This document shows positions 1-7,585 of a stretch of DNA of 64,000 bases, piece after piece. The translations under genes and the position numbers were made by a program. Origin of the DNA: Pelosinus sp. (GTDB lineage Bacteria > Bacillota > Negativicutes > DSM-13327); assembly GCA_029239675.1 (NCBI GenBank), contig JARBUM010000008.1:1-64000 (forward strand), read 5' to 3'. Every line of letters begins with the position of its first letter. The first letter of the stretch is position 1. The notes below the pieces were generated by a model that did no database searches, was not told where the DNA came from, and was given only the letters and a program-made list of their open reading frames with translations.

Positions 1-7
1 ACTTTAT

Positions 8-38
8 AAGACTTTGCATTTATGCTAAAGTCTTTTTT
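8..38 (+). terminator. Intrinsic terminator of a gene left of the window
   Basis: An 8-bp stem (8-15 with 27-34, outer sequence AAGACTTT/AAAGTCTT) with a second short stem inside is followed by a T-rich tract. It probably ends a + strand transcript that begins before the window. Confidence 0.7.
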
Positions 39-69
39 TATTTTCTTATTATGATGAAAGTATATGATT

Positions 70-104
70 CTTGATTTAAAACATCATCTATGTTTTAAAT
101 CAAG
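70..104. repeat. Perfect 13-bp inverted repeat upstream of the tRNA promoter
   Basis: The arms 70-82 and 92-104 (CTTGATTTAAAAC and its complement) are perfect and enclose a 9-nt loop. Neither side has a T tract, so it is not a clear terminator. It lies 45 bp before the tRNA -35 box and could be a protein-binding palindrome; the function is unknown. Confidence 0.5.
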
Positions 105-148
105 CGAAAGGATTATTCTTTTATTGTCGATTTTTTCATCGCCTCAAC

Positions 149-177
149 TTGACAATAACTCCCTGTTATGTTATCAT
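149..177 (+). promoter_or_regulatory. Sigma-A promoter of tRNA-Leu
   Basis: TTGACA at 149-154 and TATCAT at 172-177 are separated by 17 bp, about 35 bp before the tRNA, which fits a strong housekeeping promoter. Confidence 0.8.
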
Positions 178-212
178 AATACTTGTTGGGTCAACTGCTC
201 AACATAAAGCAT

Positions 213-298
213 GCCGAAGTGGCGGAATTGGCAGACGCACCTGACTCAAAATCAGACGTGTACTCCACGTGCCGGTTCGAGTCCGGCCTTCGGCACCA
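213..298 (+). tRNA. tRNA-Leu (anticodon CAA)
   Basis: The 7-bp acceptor stem (GCCGAAG with CTTCGGC), discriminator A and encoded CCA at 296-298 are visible. The anticodon loop reads CT-CAA-AA, so it decodes UUG. The long variable arm is typical of class II tRNA-Leu, and the T arm contains the GGTTCGAGTCC motif. It is a single gene with its own promoter and terminator. Confidence 0.97.
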
Positions 299-307
299 GT
301 ATTTTAT

Positions 308-341
308 AGCTCTCAATTTTTGATAATTGAGAGCTTTTTTC
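308..341 (+). terminator. Terminator of tRNA-Leu
   Basis: A 10-bp perfect stem (308-317 with 326-335) and an 8-nt loop are followed by a T6 run. It lies directly behind the tRNA and covers a possible upstream TTG start of the next gene, which argues for the later start of that gene. Confidence 0.9.
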
Positions 342-383
342 TTGTTTGCAGGATTTTGTACAATACCGTCAAATCCTTATATT

Positions 384-1112
384 ATGAACACAATTAAAAT
401 TGATAATTATCAGCTTACCTACACAATCGCCTATCAGAAAAATCGTAAATCCGTACAATTAAAAATTATTTCCCCCAACCATCTAACCATTACAGCTCCT
501 ACCAAATTCCCTAAGGAAGGTATTGAAAAAATTCTGATTGAAAAGAGCAAATGGCTTGTAAAACAAATAGCTAAGTTAACAACTGCCGCAATGAATCCCA
601 TTAATAAATCAATTAACCATGACGCTACAGTATTTTTTCTAGGACAACCTCATACTCTCAAGTTTATTAGCAAAGATGCCAATATACCTCGAGTTCATTT
701 GGAGGATAACCTAATTTTTTTAGATCTACCTCCGCTATCCACCAAAACCATAGATACAATACCACAAGCACTTCTAAAAAGCTGGTACATTGACTGCGCT
801 ACAAAGACTTTATCTGCAAAAACATCCTTTTGGGCATCTAGGATTGGAGTACAACCAAAGCGCATTACTATTAAAGAGCAAAAAACTCGTTGGGGCAGTT
901 GTTCCTCTTTAGGTAATATTAATTACAATTGGCGGATCATTATGGCACCGCCAGAGGCAATTGATTACTTAGTCATTCATGAACTTTGCCATTTGCGCAT
1001 ACCAAATCATTCACAAGCTTTCTGGCAAGAGGTGGAAAAATTCTCACCTCAGTTCAAAAAATGTCGCACATGGTTACGCACAAATGGAATGATTCTCATG
1101 GGGATTCTCTAA
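384..1112 (+). CDS. YgjP-like (SprT/DUF45) zinc metallopeptidase
   Basis: This 242-residue protein has the signature of the YgjP/DUF45 family of gluzincin-like metallopeptidases: an RWGSC motif at residues 169-173, the zinc site HELCH at 199-203, and a further histidine in PNHS (209) that would be the third ligand. It has no signal peptide or membrane segment, so it should be cytoplasmic. The frame is open up to a TTG at 327, but that codon lies inside the tRNA terminator, so I chose the ATG at 384. No strong ribosome binding site precedes it. The family is linked to protein quality control and to restriction-system accessory proteins; nothing around this copy suggests a specific role. Confidence 0.85.
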   Translation: MNTIKIDNYQLTYTIAYQKNRKSVQLKIISPNHLTITAPTKFPKEGIEKILIEKSKWLVKQIAKLTTAAMNPINKSINHDATVFFLGQPHTLKFISKDANIPRVHLEDNLIFLDLPPLSTKTIDTIPQALLKSWYIDCATKTLSAKTSFWASRIGVQPKRITIKEQKTRWGSCSSLGNINYNWRIIMAPPEAIDYLVIHELCHLRIPNHSQAFWQEVEKFSPQFKKCRTWLRTNGMILMGIL

Positions 1113-1190
1113 TATACATGACCTAATCAGAAAAACACTACACGTCATTTTTCGCTCTCAGACTAAAGGGAAGAACGCTAATGTCGTGGC

Positions 1191-1260
1191 GTTAATAACA
1201 TGAACCTAATGCGACCTTAAGGCAACAAAACTCATTTTAAGCTTATACTTTCTGATAGTA
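1191..1260 (-). repeat. Copy 1 of a 70-nt dispersed repeat
   Basis: These 70 nt match 43075-43144 at 57 of 70 positions without gaps, including the core GCGACCTTAA. Both copies lie directly beyond the terminator of a - strand gene and have the same orientation to it. It has no long open frame of its own. The function is unknown; a small RNA or a degenerate mobile repeat are both possible. Confidence 0.6.
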
Positions 1261-1304
1261 AAAAAGCGTTTGAGATTGCTTACAGCAATCTCAAACGCTT
1301 TTTT
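1261..1304. terminator. Bidirectional terminator with a 20-bp perfect stem
   Basis: The arms 1261-1280 and 1284-1303 pair perfectly around a 3-nt loop, with A/T runs at both ends. It serves the - strand gene that ends at 1280 and could also stop transcripts from the + strand peptidase gene. Confidence 0.9.
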
Positions 1305-1795
1305 ATAATACCCGCAAGTGCACCGCCGATGATTCCAGTTATAAATTGAGGCCAACTCATAATAAATAGTAGACCTGTTGCAATTTTTACATGAATTTCG
1401 AGAAGATTCAAAAGCCAACTAAAAGCAATATACATAAAAATAGCTTTACTTGCAGCAGCGACAACAATATTCACCCAATATTTCCAATGCCTCCCCATTA
1501 AGAATATCCCAATAAATATAGCATTTCCCAATGCAACAGGTATGATAAAAATAGGAAGAGGTAATACTTGCTGAAAATACGCCACTATAGGTACTAAAAA
1601 TACAATCATCAAAGTAGGTCCCATCCCTACTATTCCTGCAGCAAGCAAAAAACAAGCATTCATCAAGCTGCCAATCAGAAATGTAGATGCAAGTGGAGGT
1701 ATGGGAAACAATAAACGTATGGATTGAAATAGCAAGGCAAGAGCTAACAATAATGCTGCACGAGTTAGGACAGCAACTCGTGAATTTAAGTTCAT
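1280..1795 (-). CDS. Membrane protein resembling an ECF transporter S component
   Basis: This very hydrophobic 171-residue protein has about five to six membrane segments and opens with a basic stretch (NLNSRVAVLTRAALLLALAL) as many S components of energy-coupling-factor transporters do. S components bind a vitamin or metal and work with EcfAA'T. No EcfA or EcfT gene is nearby and no ligand can be deduced. The start has an AGAAGGA site in front. It lies 15 nt after the 111-residue membrane gene and probably shares its promoter. The family call is tentative. Confidence 0.55.
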   Translation of the reverse strand: MNLNSRVAVLTRAALLLALALLFQSIRLLFPIPPLASTFLIGSLMNACFLLAAGIVGMGPTLMIVFLVPIVAYFQQVLPLPIFIIPVALGNAIFIGIFLMGRHWKYWVNIVVAAASKAIFMYIAFSWLLNLLEIHVKIATGLLFIMSWPQFITGIIGGALAGIIKKRLRLL

Positions 1796-1810
1796 TGAGG
1801 AAAATCCTTC

Positions 1811-2146
1811 TTATTTATGCCATTTGTGGCGATTTGAAGGCCGATTATTAGAGCCATTGCTACCCTTACCTCCAAACATCATCCACGCCAGCAAGCCCAC
1901 TATTAGAATATTGCCAATGAGACCGCTAATAATCCCTAAGTCTGTTAGTATCGAAACAGCTGTTAACCCTCCAAGGAATGCCATACTTGACCTCAAATCC
2001 ACAAAAGGATATCTTCTTAAAATCAAATAAGAAATGCCAAGCACTGCTAAATCAATACCGACCCAGGCAAAAGGATTCAGAAATATATACTTTGCAAAGC
2101 TGCCACCAATCATTACCATAAAAATCCGCAACCAAATTTGATTCAT
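1811..2146 (-). CDS. Small membrane protein of unknown function
   Basis: This 111-residue protein has three to four membrane helices over residues 1-92 and a polar tail rich in Gly, Ser, Asn, Arg and His at the C-terminus (about residues 93-111), which would lie on one face of the membrane. I do not recognise the family. GGGAGG precedes the ATG. It is the first gene of a two-gene unit with the ECF-S-like gene, transcribed from the promoter at 2205-2234. The pairing suggests a joint role in uptake, but this is only inferred from position. Confidence 0.65.
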   Translation of the reverse strand: MNQIWLRIFMVMIGGSFAKYIFLNPFAWVGIDLAVLGISYLILRRYPFVDLRSSMAFLGGLTAVSILTDLGIISGLIGNILIVGLLAWMMFGGKGSNGSNNRPSNRHKWHK

Positions 2147-2204
2147 TTTTTTATCCTCCCCTACGTTACACCTTACTATTACATTTTCACTTATCTATAT
2201 TTTT

Positions 2205-2234
2205 ACTATAAGTAATAAACTATACTTTTGTCAA
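2205..2234 (-). promoter_or_regulatory. Sigma-A promoter of the two membrane-protein genes
   Basis: On the - strand TTGACA (2229-2234) and TATAGT (2205-2210) are spaced by 18 bp, about 60 bp before the start at 2146. Confidence 0.7.
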
Positions 2235-2292
2235 CTTTTTGCAAAAATAGAATCAATATGCTGGGACTCAACTGCACTTTTAAGGTAGATCC

Positions 2293-3726
2293 CTATTTTA
2301 CAACTTTTAAATAAACATGTCCCTTTCTACTCAATGATATCAAGAGGCCAATGCCAGCAAAACAAGCACCTATGAGCAATGCAACATGATAAGCTGACAG
2401 AAAGGCACTTATATATACATCATGATTTAGAACTGCTATATTAGCCAATTCTTGCTGCCTCCTACTTTCAAACACAGACACAGCTACAGCAGTACCGCTT
2501 ACCATGCCTACATTACGCATCAAAGCACTAATTCCACTAGCCAGTCCCACTTTACTAGCAGGTACTGCACTTAATACGCTATTATTATTAGGCGATTGAA
2601 ACATACCATTACCAATCCCCATTATTCCCTGCCCTATCGCAACCTGCCAGATAATCGATTGCGCATCTAATGTAGATAAGTACAGCAGCCCCAACATTAG
2701 AATCCCCAGTCCACTAGTGGTTAATATTACAGGACTGATCCGTTCTGATAAATAACCACTAAGAGGTGCAGCAACTGCCATCAACAAAGGAAAGGGGGTA
2801 ATTGCCAAGCCAATCTCCGTTGGCGTGAGTAGCAATACAGAGTGTAAATAAAACGGCATTAGCATATTATTAGAGAACATGGCCATAAATGATAATAAGC
2901 CTGATACATTGCCTGCTAAAAAAGGCCAGCGTCTAAATAATGACAAGTCAATCATAGGTTGCTTTACTCTACCCTCATGCCAGACGAAAACACTTAACAG
3001 CCCTATGCTGCTTATCGCAATAATGCTTGTAATAAAAGAACCCCATCCCCATTCATGCCCTTCACTCAATACTACTAGTAAGCCTGTCATACCTAAGGCA
3101 AATAAAACAGCCCCCTTAAAATCAAAAGTCCCAGATGCACATTTCTTTTCTACAGGTAAAATGTAATATCCCAATAAACATGCAATTACTCCAATGGGTA
3201 AATTAATATAAAAAATCCATTGCCAATTAAATACTCCTACCAAAATTCCGCCTAAACTTGGTCCAGCCATAGCAGCTAAGGCCACCACTGTACCATTCAT
3301 TCCTAGAACTCGTCCACGTTCTTTCCCTGGAAAGGTTATACTAATAATAGCGGGGGAATTGGACATTAACATAGAAGCTCCAATAGCCTGCAGCACTCTA
3401 GAAACTACTAAAAACCAAATACTACTTGATACGCTACACAACAATGAACCAACTGTGAAAATTGCAAAGCCCGATAAATAAATTTTACGTCGACCATACA
3501 TGTCACCAATCTTACCAAATAGGGGCAACAAACTGGAGATAGTCAATAAATACGCCGTTACCACCCATTGTACGACTGTTAACTCTACGCCAAAACTCCC
3601 AGCGATCAGGGGCAGGGCAACATTCACAATACTAGAATCCAATACTGCCATAAATGTTCCCATTACTGTTACGCTAAAAATCAGCCAACGATAATAGGGC
3701 AATTTCTTCAACTGCTCATGCATCAT
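2293..3726 (-). CDS. DHA2-family (EmrB/QacA-type) MFS drug exporter
   Basis: The 477-residue protein has the 14-helix layout and length of the DHA2 proton/drug antiporters. Visible motifs are the first-helix LDSSIVNVALP (29-39), motif A GKIGDMYGRR (71-80) between helices 2 and 3, and a motif C-like AMAGPSLGGILVG (152-164) in helix 5, which marks antiporters. It should export a hydrophobic or cationic drug across the inner membrane. GGAGG lies before the ATG ATG pair. There is no membrane fusion protein beside it. A 17-bp palindrome 37 bp upstream may be the operator of its regulator; no TetR or MarR gene is adjacent. Confidence 0.88.
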   Translation of the reverse strand: MMHEQLKKLPYYRWLIFSVTVMGTFMAVLDSSIVNVALPLIAGSFGVELTVVQWVVTAYLLTISSLLPLFGKIGDMYGRRKIYLSGFAIFTVGSLLCSVSSSIWFLVVSRVLQAIGASMLMSNSPAIISITFPGKERGRVLGMNGTVVALAAMAGPSLGGILVGVFNWQWIFYINLPIGVIACLLGYYILPVEKKCASGTFDFKGAVLFALGMTGLLVVLSEGHEWGWGSFITSIIAISSIGLLSVFVWHEGRVKQPMIDLSLFRRWPFLAGNVSGLLSFMAMFSNNMLMPFYLHSVLLLTPTEIGLAITPFPLLMAVAAPLSGYLSERISPVILTTSGLGILMLGLLYLSTLDAQSIIWQVAIGQGIMGIGNGMFQSPNNNSVLSAVPASKVGLASGISALMRNVGMVSGTAVAVSVFESRRQQELANIAVLNHDVYISAFLSAYHVALLIGACFAGIGLLISLSRKGHVYLKVVK

Positions 3727-3762
3727 TCTGCCTCCATAATCAACAAACTCTTGCTATAATAC

Positions 3763-3808
3763 TATATACAAAAATAGCAAGGTCCATCCCCTGCTATTTT
3801 TGTATATA
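3763..3808. repeat. Perfect 17-bp inverted repeat in front of the efflux pump
   Basis: The arms 3763-3779 and 3792-3808 are exact complements with a 12-nt loop. There is no T tract on the - strand side. It lies between the end of the aminotransferase gene and the efflux gene, overlapping the likely promoter region, so it could be a terminator or an operator. Confidence 0.55.
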
Positions 3809-3831
3809 ATGATTTTTAAGTAGAAAGCGAC

Positions 3832-4692
3832 TTAGTTTCGTCCACATTCTTCATCAATTAATTTTGTGTATGCTAACTGTAATTTTCGAGTAATAGGGCC
3901 GACGATTCCATCATGTACTGCTTTTCCATCAATAGAAGTAACAGGCATAATTTCAGTACTAGTTCCTGTCAAAAATGCTTCTGATACTCCTTTTATAAAG
4001 GATGCATCGAAAGTCTTTTCCAAAATGGTCAAATCTAACTCTTTTGCTAATCGTTCCAGAACAATAGTTCGTGTTATACCTTTTAAAATTAAATTTGTTG
4101 CCGGATGGGTCCAAATAATCCCATCTTTAACGACAAAAAAGTTGCTACTAGTACCTTCAGTAATATGTTCTCCTCTGACCATCACAGCTTCATAGCAACC
4201 AGCTTCTTTTGCCTGTTGTTTCCCCAAAACATTCCCCAACAAATTTAATGATTTAATGTCACAACGCAACCAACGTTCATCAGGTATCAGAATGATTTTT
4301 ACACCCTTCTCCCACATTTCTTGATTACTCGGTCCACTAGGTCTAATGGACATGGTCAGACATGGCACTACCTGTTCGGGAAAAGGATGCACTCGCGGTG
4401 CGGCTCCCCGTGTAATTTGCAAATAAATTGCACCTTCCGTAATACCACTTTCCTTTATTAAAGCTTCATGAAATTGAACTAATTCTTCGAAAGTATAGGT
4501 TGCTGGAATACGAATCGCCCGTAGAGACTGGTAGAGTCGGTCCAAATGGGGTCTTAAAGCAAAGCATTTACCATTATATACTTTCGTAACTTCATATACT
4601 CCGTCTCCAAATTGATGTCCCCTGTCCTCCATAGTAATCACATTATCATTCATCTCGATTAATCTACCATTAATTAGCCCTAGTTCTCTCAT
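3832..4692 (-). CDS. dat: D-amino acid aminotransferase (class IV, PLP)
   Basis: This 286-residue fold-type IV aminotransferase interconverts D-alanine, pyruvate, 2-oxoglutarate and D-glutamate to supply cell wall precursors. The D-specific residues known from the Bacillus enzyme are all present with an offset of two: Tyr33, the carboxylate trap Arg100 and His102 in RGAAPRVH, the PLP lysine Lys147 in DIKSLNLL, and Glu179. These separate it from branched-chain (IlvE) or aminodeoxychorismate lyase (PabC) relatives. AGGAGG stands 10 nt before the ATG. It is monocistronic or the first gene before the efflux pump. Confidence 0.88.
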   Translation of the reverse strand: MRELGLINGRLIEMNDNVITMEDRGHQFGDGVYEVTKVYNGKCFALRPHLDRLYQSLRAIRIPATYTFEELVQFHEALIKESGITEGAIYLQITRGAAPRVHPFPEQVVPCLTMSIRPSGPSNQEMWEKGVKIILIPDERWLRCDIKSLNLLGNVLGKQQAKEAGCYEAVMVRGEHITEGTSSNFFVVKDGIIWTHPATNLILKGITRTIVLERLAKELDLTILEKTFDASFIKGVSEAFLTGTSTEIMPVTSIDGKAVHDGIVGPITRKLQLAYTKLIDEECGRN

Positions 4693-4947
4693 TGTTGTTT
4701 AACCTCCTAAAAATTATATATCTGTATACAAAGACTCCCCTATCCCTGCGTCTACTTCACATCATGAAAGCAGGAATATGATACCTTGATTACGAATAAA
4801 GTATCTCATGTTAATAAGGTTTCCACGGTATTAACTGACCACACTATCGTCTGCTGCTTGCAAGAAAAAATCAGACGTTTTCCTTCCTACTTCACTCATA
4901 ACATCCTACTTTGTTCTAAAATATTTGTTCAGAAAGGAATTTTAATT

Positions 4948-6084
4948 ATGTCGCCAAAAAAAATAATGGCTATCGAATATATTCGAGGTATATCTATGCT
5001 TGGAGTAATCGGTATTCATACTGGAGCCTACTCCCTCAGCAATCCCAAGGTAAACATTCATCTATTTGCCCTACTGGAAATTGCTACACGTTTCAGTGTA
5101 CCCATTTTCTTCTTTGCTTCGGCTTTCGGTTTATTTATTTCACAAGACCTTACGGCTAAATTCAACTATAGAAGTTTTATCACCAGACGGTTACGAACCG
5201 TTTTAGTCCCTTATATAGTATGGTCCATTTTATACATGATTCACTATACCTTTGTAAGTGGTGATACCATGATATGGCACCCCCCTCTCCTTTATGAATA
5301 TGTTTTATTCGGCCTTGCTTCTTATCAACTCTACTTTTTGGTCATTTTATTATGGTTTTATGCACTCATGCCCTTCTGGCGTTTCTGGGTCTCCCGCATA
5401 ATAAATCATCCTGTCCGTAATTTAAGCATTATATTACTACTGCAAATACTCTTTAACTATTATTCCAGCTATATATTACATGCAGATTTCTCCAACCATT
5501 ATGTAAATAAATTAATCTTTCATCGGCTAAGTTATTGGATTTTTCATTATTTATTCATCTTTTTATTAGGAGCCGTATGTGCAGTAAAATATGTAAGATT
5601 TAAAGAAATGATCCAAAATTATCAAACCTCTGTAGCAACCTTTTTTTATCTTACTTTAATAGGAATACTCGGTTTTTATTATCATCTATTATCTACCCTT
5701 CATTACACACCAGAAGCTGCTGTCAATACTGCTCATCAGCTTAGTCCTATAGGCATATTATATACCTTGTCCAGCACACTATTTTTGTTTATGATCTTTA
5801 ATAAAAAAAATTTACCTCAAGGAATTACGACGATTCTTTCTAAGTTTGGTGAACATTCCTATGTCGTATATCTAGTACATCCTTTGGTAATGTATTATCT
5901 AACCAATTACGTAGCTGGTCAAAACTTATTGATGACTGCTCTCGTCACAATTGCCTTTTATTTAGCAACAACCAGCATCAGCTTAGCCTTTTCCCTCTTC
6001 ATAAAAAAAATCAGTCAATTCCTCCCCATTGTCAGTATCTTATTAACAGGCAGTAAATTGTCAAAACCAAAATCCGGTGTATAA
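4948..6084 (+). CDS. Acyltransferase-3 family membrane protein
   Basis: This 378-residue polytopic protein starts like other acyltransferase-3 proteins: EYIRGISMLGVIGIHTGA at about residues 11-28 contains the Arg and the catalytic-type His of the first helix. About ten helices follow. Members O-acetylate or acylate cell-surface polysaccharides and lipids. The frame extends upstream to a TTG at 4786, but AGAAAGGAAT stands just before the ATG at 4948, which I take as the start. The gene stands alone between a divergent aminotransferase and a convergent membrane protein, so its substrate cannot be deduced. Confidence 0.82.
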   Translation: MSPKKIMAIEYIRGISMLGVIGIHTGAYSLSNPKVNIHLFALLEIATRFSVPIFFFASAFGLFISQDLTAKFNYRSFITRRLRTVLVPYIVWSILYMIHYTFVSGDTMIWHPPLLYEYVLFGLASYQLYFLVILLWFYALMPFWRFWVSRIINHPVRNLSIILLLQILFNYYSSYILHADFSNHYVNKLIFHRLSYWIFHYLFIFLLGAVCAVKYVRFKEMIQNYQTSVATFFYLTLIGILGFYYHLLSTLHYTPEAAVNTAHQLSPIGILYTLSSTLFLFMIFNKKNLPQGITTILSKFGEHSYVVYLVHPLVMYYLTNYVAGQNLLMTALVTIAFYLATTSISLAFSLFIKKISQFLPIVSILLTGSKLSKPKSGV

Positions 6085-6103
6085 TCATACCCGGATTTTT
6101 TTC
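6071..6103 (+). terminator. Terminator of the acyltransferase gene
   Basis: AATCCGG at 6071-6077 pairs with CCGGATT at 6091-6097, followed by a T run; the stem overlaps the stop codon. Confidence 0.85.
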
Positions 6104-6106
6104 TAT

Positions 6107-7480
6107 TTATATTCTAAATCGTTCTCTTTCACTATCCGTAAATAATATAGGCTCTGTAAGATCATTATTATGAGGCAAATTTTTCTTGACTTGCCGCTTA
6201 TCTTTTAACCAAAACAGCAATAGTAATTGACAATATTTTTTTATAGATTTTTTATGATTACCAGCTATATCCGGATGTTCTCCCCAACACTTAAAAACAT
6301 CCACAATCGTTTGTCCCGAAGAACCAACTAGATCTTGTTTAGCAGCAAAGGAAATGATGATAAGGGATTCTCTAACCACTGAGAACAACATATTTTCCTT
6401 ATATTCATCAATACACTGGACAAATCTCAACTCGGACCATAATAAGTTTCGCCCGACTTCCAGCATAGGATGAAAGACCATAAAAGCCCCCACAATACCA
6501 TGACGAGAAACGGCTAGCTTTATTACCCTTCCCCCAATGGTTATTACCTTTGCCCATTTCCTATGATCTTGCTCCAAAGCGGCCAGTGCAAATAAAAAGC
6601 TTAGTATTTTTCCAGCTAATAAATTATTAGGATTTAAACAAGCGGATGCCGCAAGATTTCCCCATTCTTCATACAGCAATTCTAGTTTGCTTTCTAACAC
6701 TTTGGATGTAACTAAAATATTAACACACTCTTCTATCATCTCAAATAGCAGCATATTATTGATTCCTACGATACGATGGAGCCATGCTGTTAGCATACCA
6801 ACTAGCTCTTCCGCAACGTCTACTGTAAGACGGTTCATCGTAAACCAACCAGATAAGCGCACACTCATTTCCCTAAACAAAGCAATATCGCGACGTCGCA
6901 GGCCTAAAACACCCATTACCTTAAAAGCCTTAATAGCGGCAGTTATTATTCTTTTATCTTCAGTTGCATCGGTTCTGTCCATAATTAGAAAAATACATTC
7001 CGTTACTTTCGCAACTAAAAAATTTTGTCTTTGCTTTAATGCTATTACACCAATCAATGTTAACTGTTCTGCCGCACTAGGAATACACTCAGGCGATAAC
7101 TGACGAATCAACGGCCTAAATGCATCTAAAATAAAGCTTACCATATCAGGATTTTTCTCATTCAATGCAGCTACACTAATGGCCATTAACCTCACCGATT
7201 CGTCTTGGCGCAATATGCCGTAACCAAAAGCCAATTTAAGTAGATCAATGGCTTGATAGGCTGTAACTACATCATTATTCGCTATGCTTTTATTTAAAAG
7301 TGCATATATATCTTTTAATAATCGCTGTGCTACTTTTTTATCTCTTTGCGAGTTACGAATCATTTTATTCAAGCGAAATGTCAACACTTTAATCTTCCAG
7401 TTATATTTTCGATAATAATAACTAATCAATATTATGACCAGTACACTGCATATCGATGCTCCCCAGAACAATAGCAACAC
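6107..7480 (-). CDS. Membrane-anchored helical protein of unknown function
   Basis: I do not recognise this 457-residue protein. One hydrophobic segment at residues 2-23 followed by a basic stretch (YYYRKYNWKIK) anchors it with the bulk in the cytoplasm. The rest is rich in Leu, Ile, Ala and Glu and looks all-alpha, possibly a helical repeat (TPR/HEAT-like) scaffold. It contains no catalytic motif I can name. The start is GTG with GGCGGAGA in front. It lies about 100 bp downstream of pyk on the same strand and ends convergently with the acyltransferase gene. A scaffold or regulator role is possible but not supported further. Confidence 0.75.
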   Translation of the reverse strand: MLLLFWGASICSVLVIILISYYYRKYNWKIKVLTFRLNKMIRNSQRDKKVAQRLLKDIYALLNKSIANNDVVTAYQAIDLLKLAFGYGILRQDESVRLMAISVAALNEKNPDMVSFILDAFRPLIRQLSPECIPSAAEQLTLIGVIALKQRQNFLVAKVTECIFLIMDRTDATEDKRIITAAIKAFKVMGVLGLRRRDIALFREMSVRLSGWFTMNRLTVDVAEELVGMLTAWLHRIVGINNMLLFEMIEECVNILVTSKVLESKLELLYEEWGNLAASACLNPNNLLAGKILSFLFALAALEQDHRKWAKVITIGGRVIKLAVSRHGIVGAFMVFHPMLEVGRNLLWSELRFVQCIDEYKENMLFSVVRESLIIISFAAKQDLVGSSGQTIVDVFKCWGEHPDIAGNHKKSIKKYCQLLLLFWLKDKRQVKKNLPHNNDLTEPILFTDSERERFRI

Positions 7481-7585
7481 TCTCCGCCCATCCCATATTC
7501 TTTAAACAGTTCATAAGACTCCGCGCCAAAGCCAGAGCCCTATGATTATAATAGCGACAAATATGTATTTCAAAAAAAATCATTT

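Noticed and set aside
327-383. Upstream extension of the YgjP-like protein to a TTG
   Set aside because: The TTG lies in the stem of the tRNA terminator, and homologues begin near the ATG at 384.
1206-1418. A 70-residue - strand frame across the terminator and the repeat
   Set aside because: It overlaps the ECF-S-like gene in another frame, spans a strong terminator and has no codon or motif support.
7511-7573. A 20-residue hydrophobic frame (LKYIFVAIIIIGLWLWRGVL) between pyk and the orphan membrane protein on the - strand
   Set aside because: It begins with TTG, has no convincing ribosome binding site and is too short to separate from chance.
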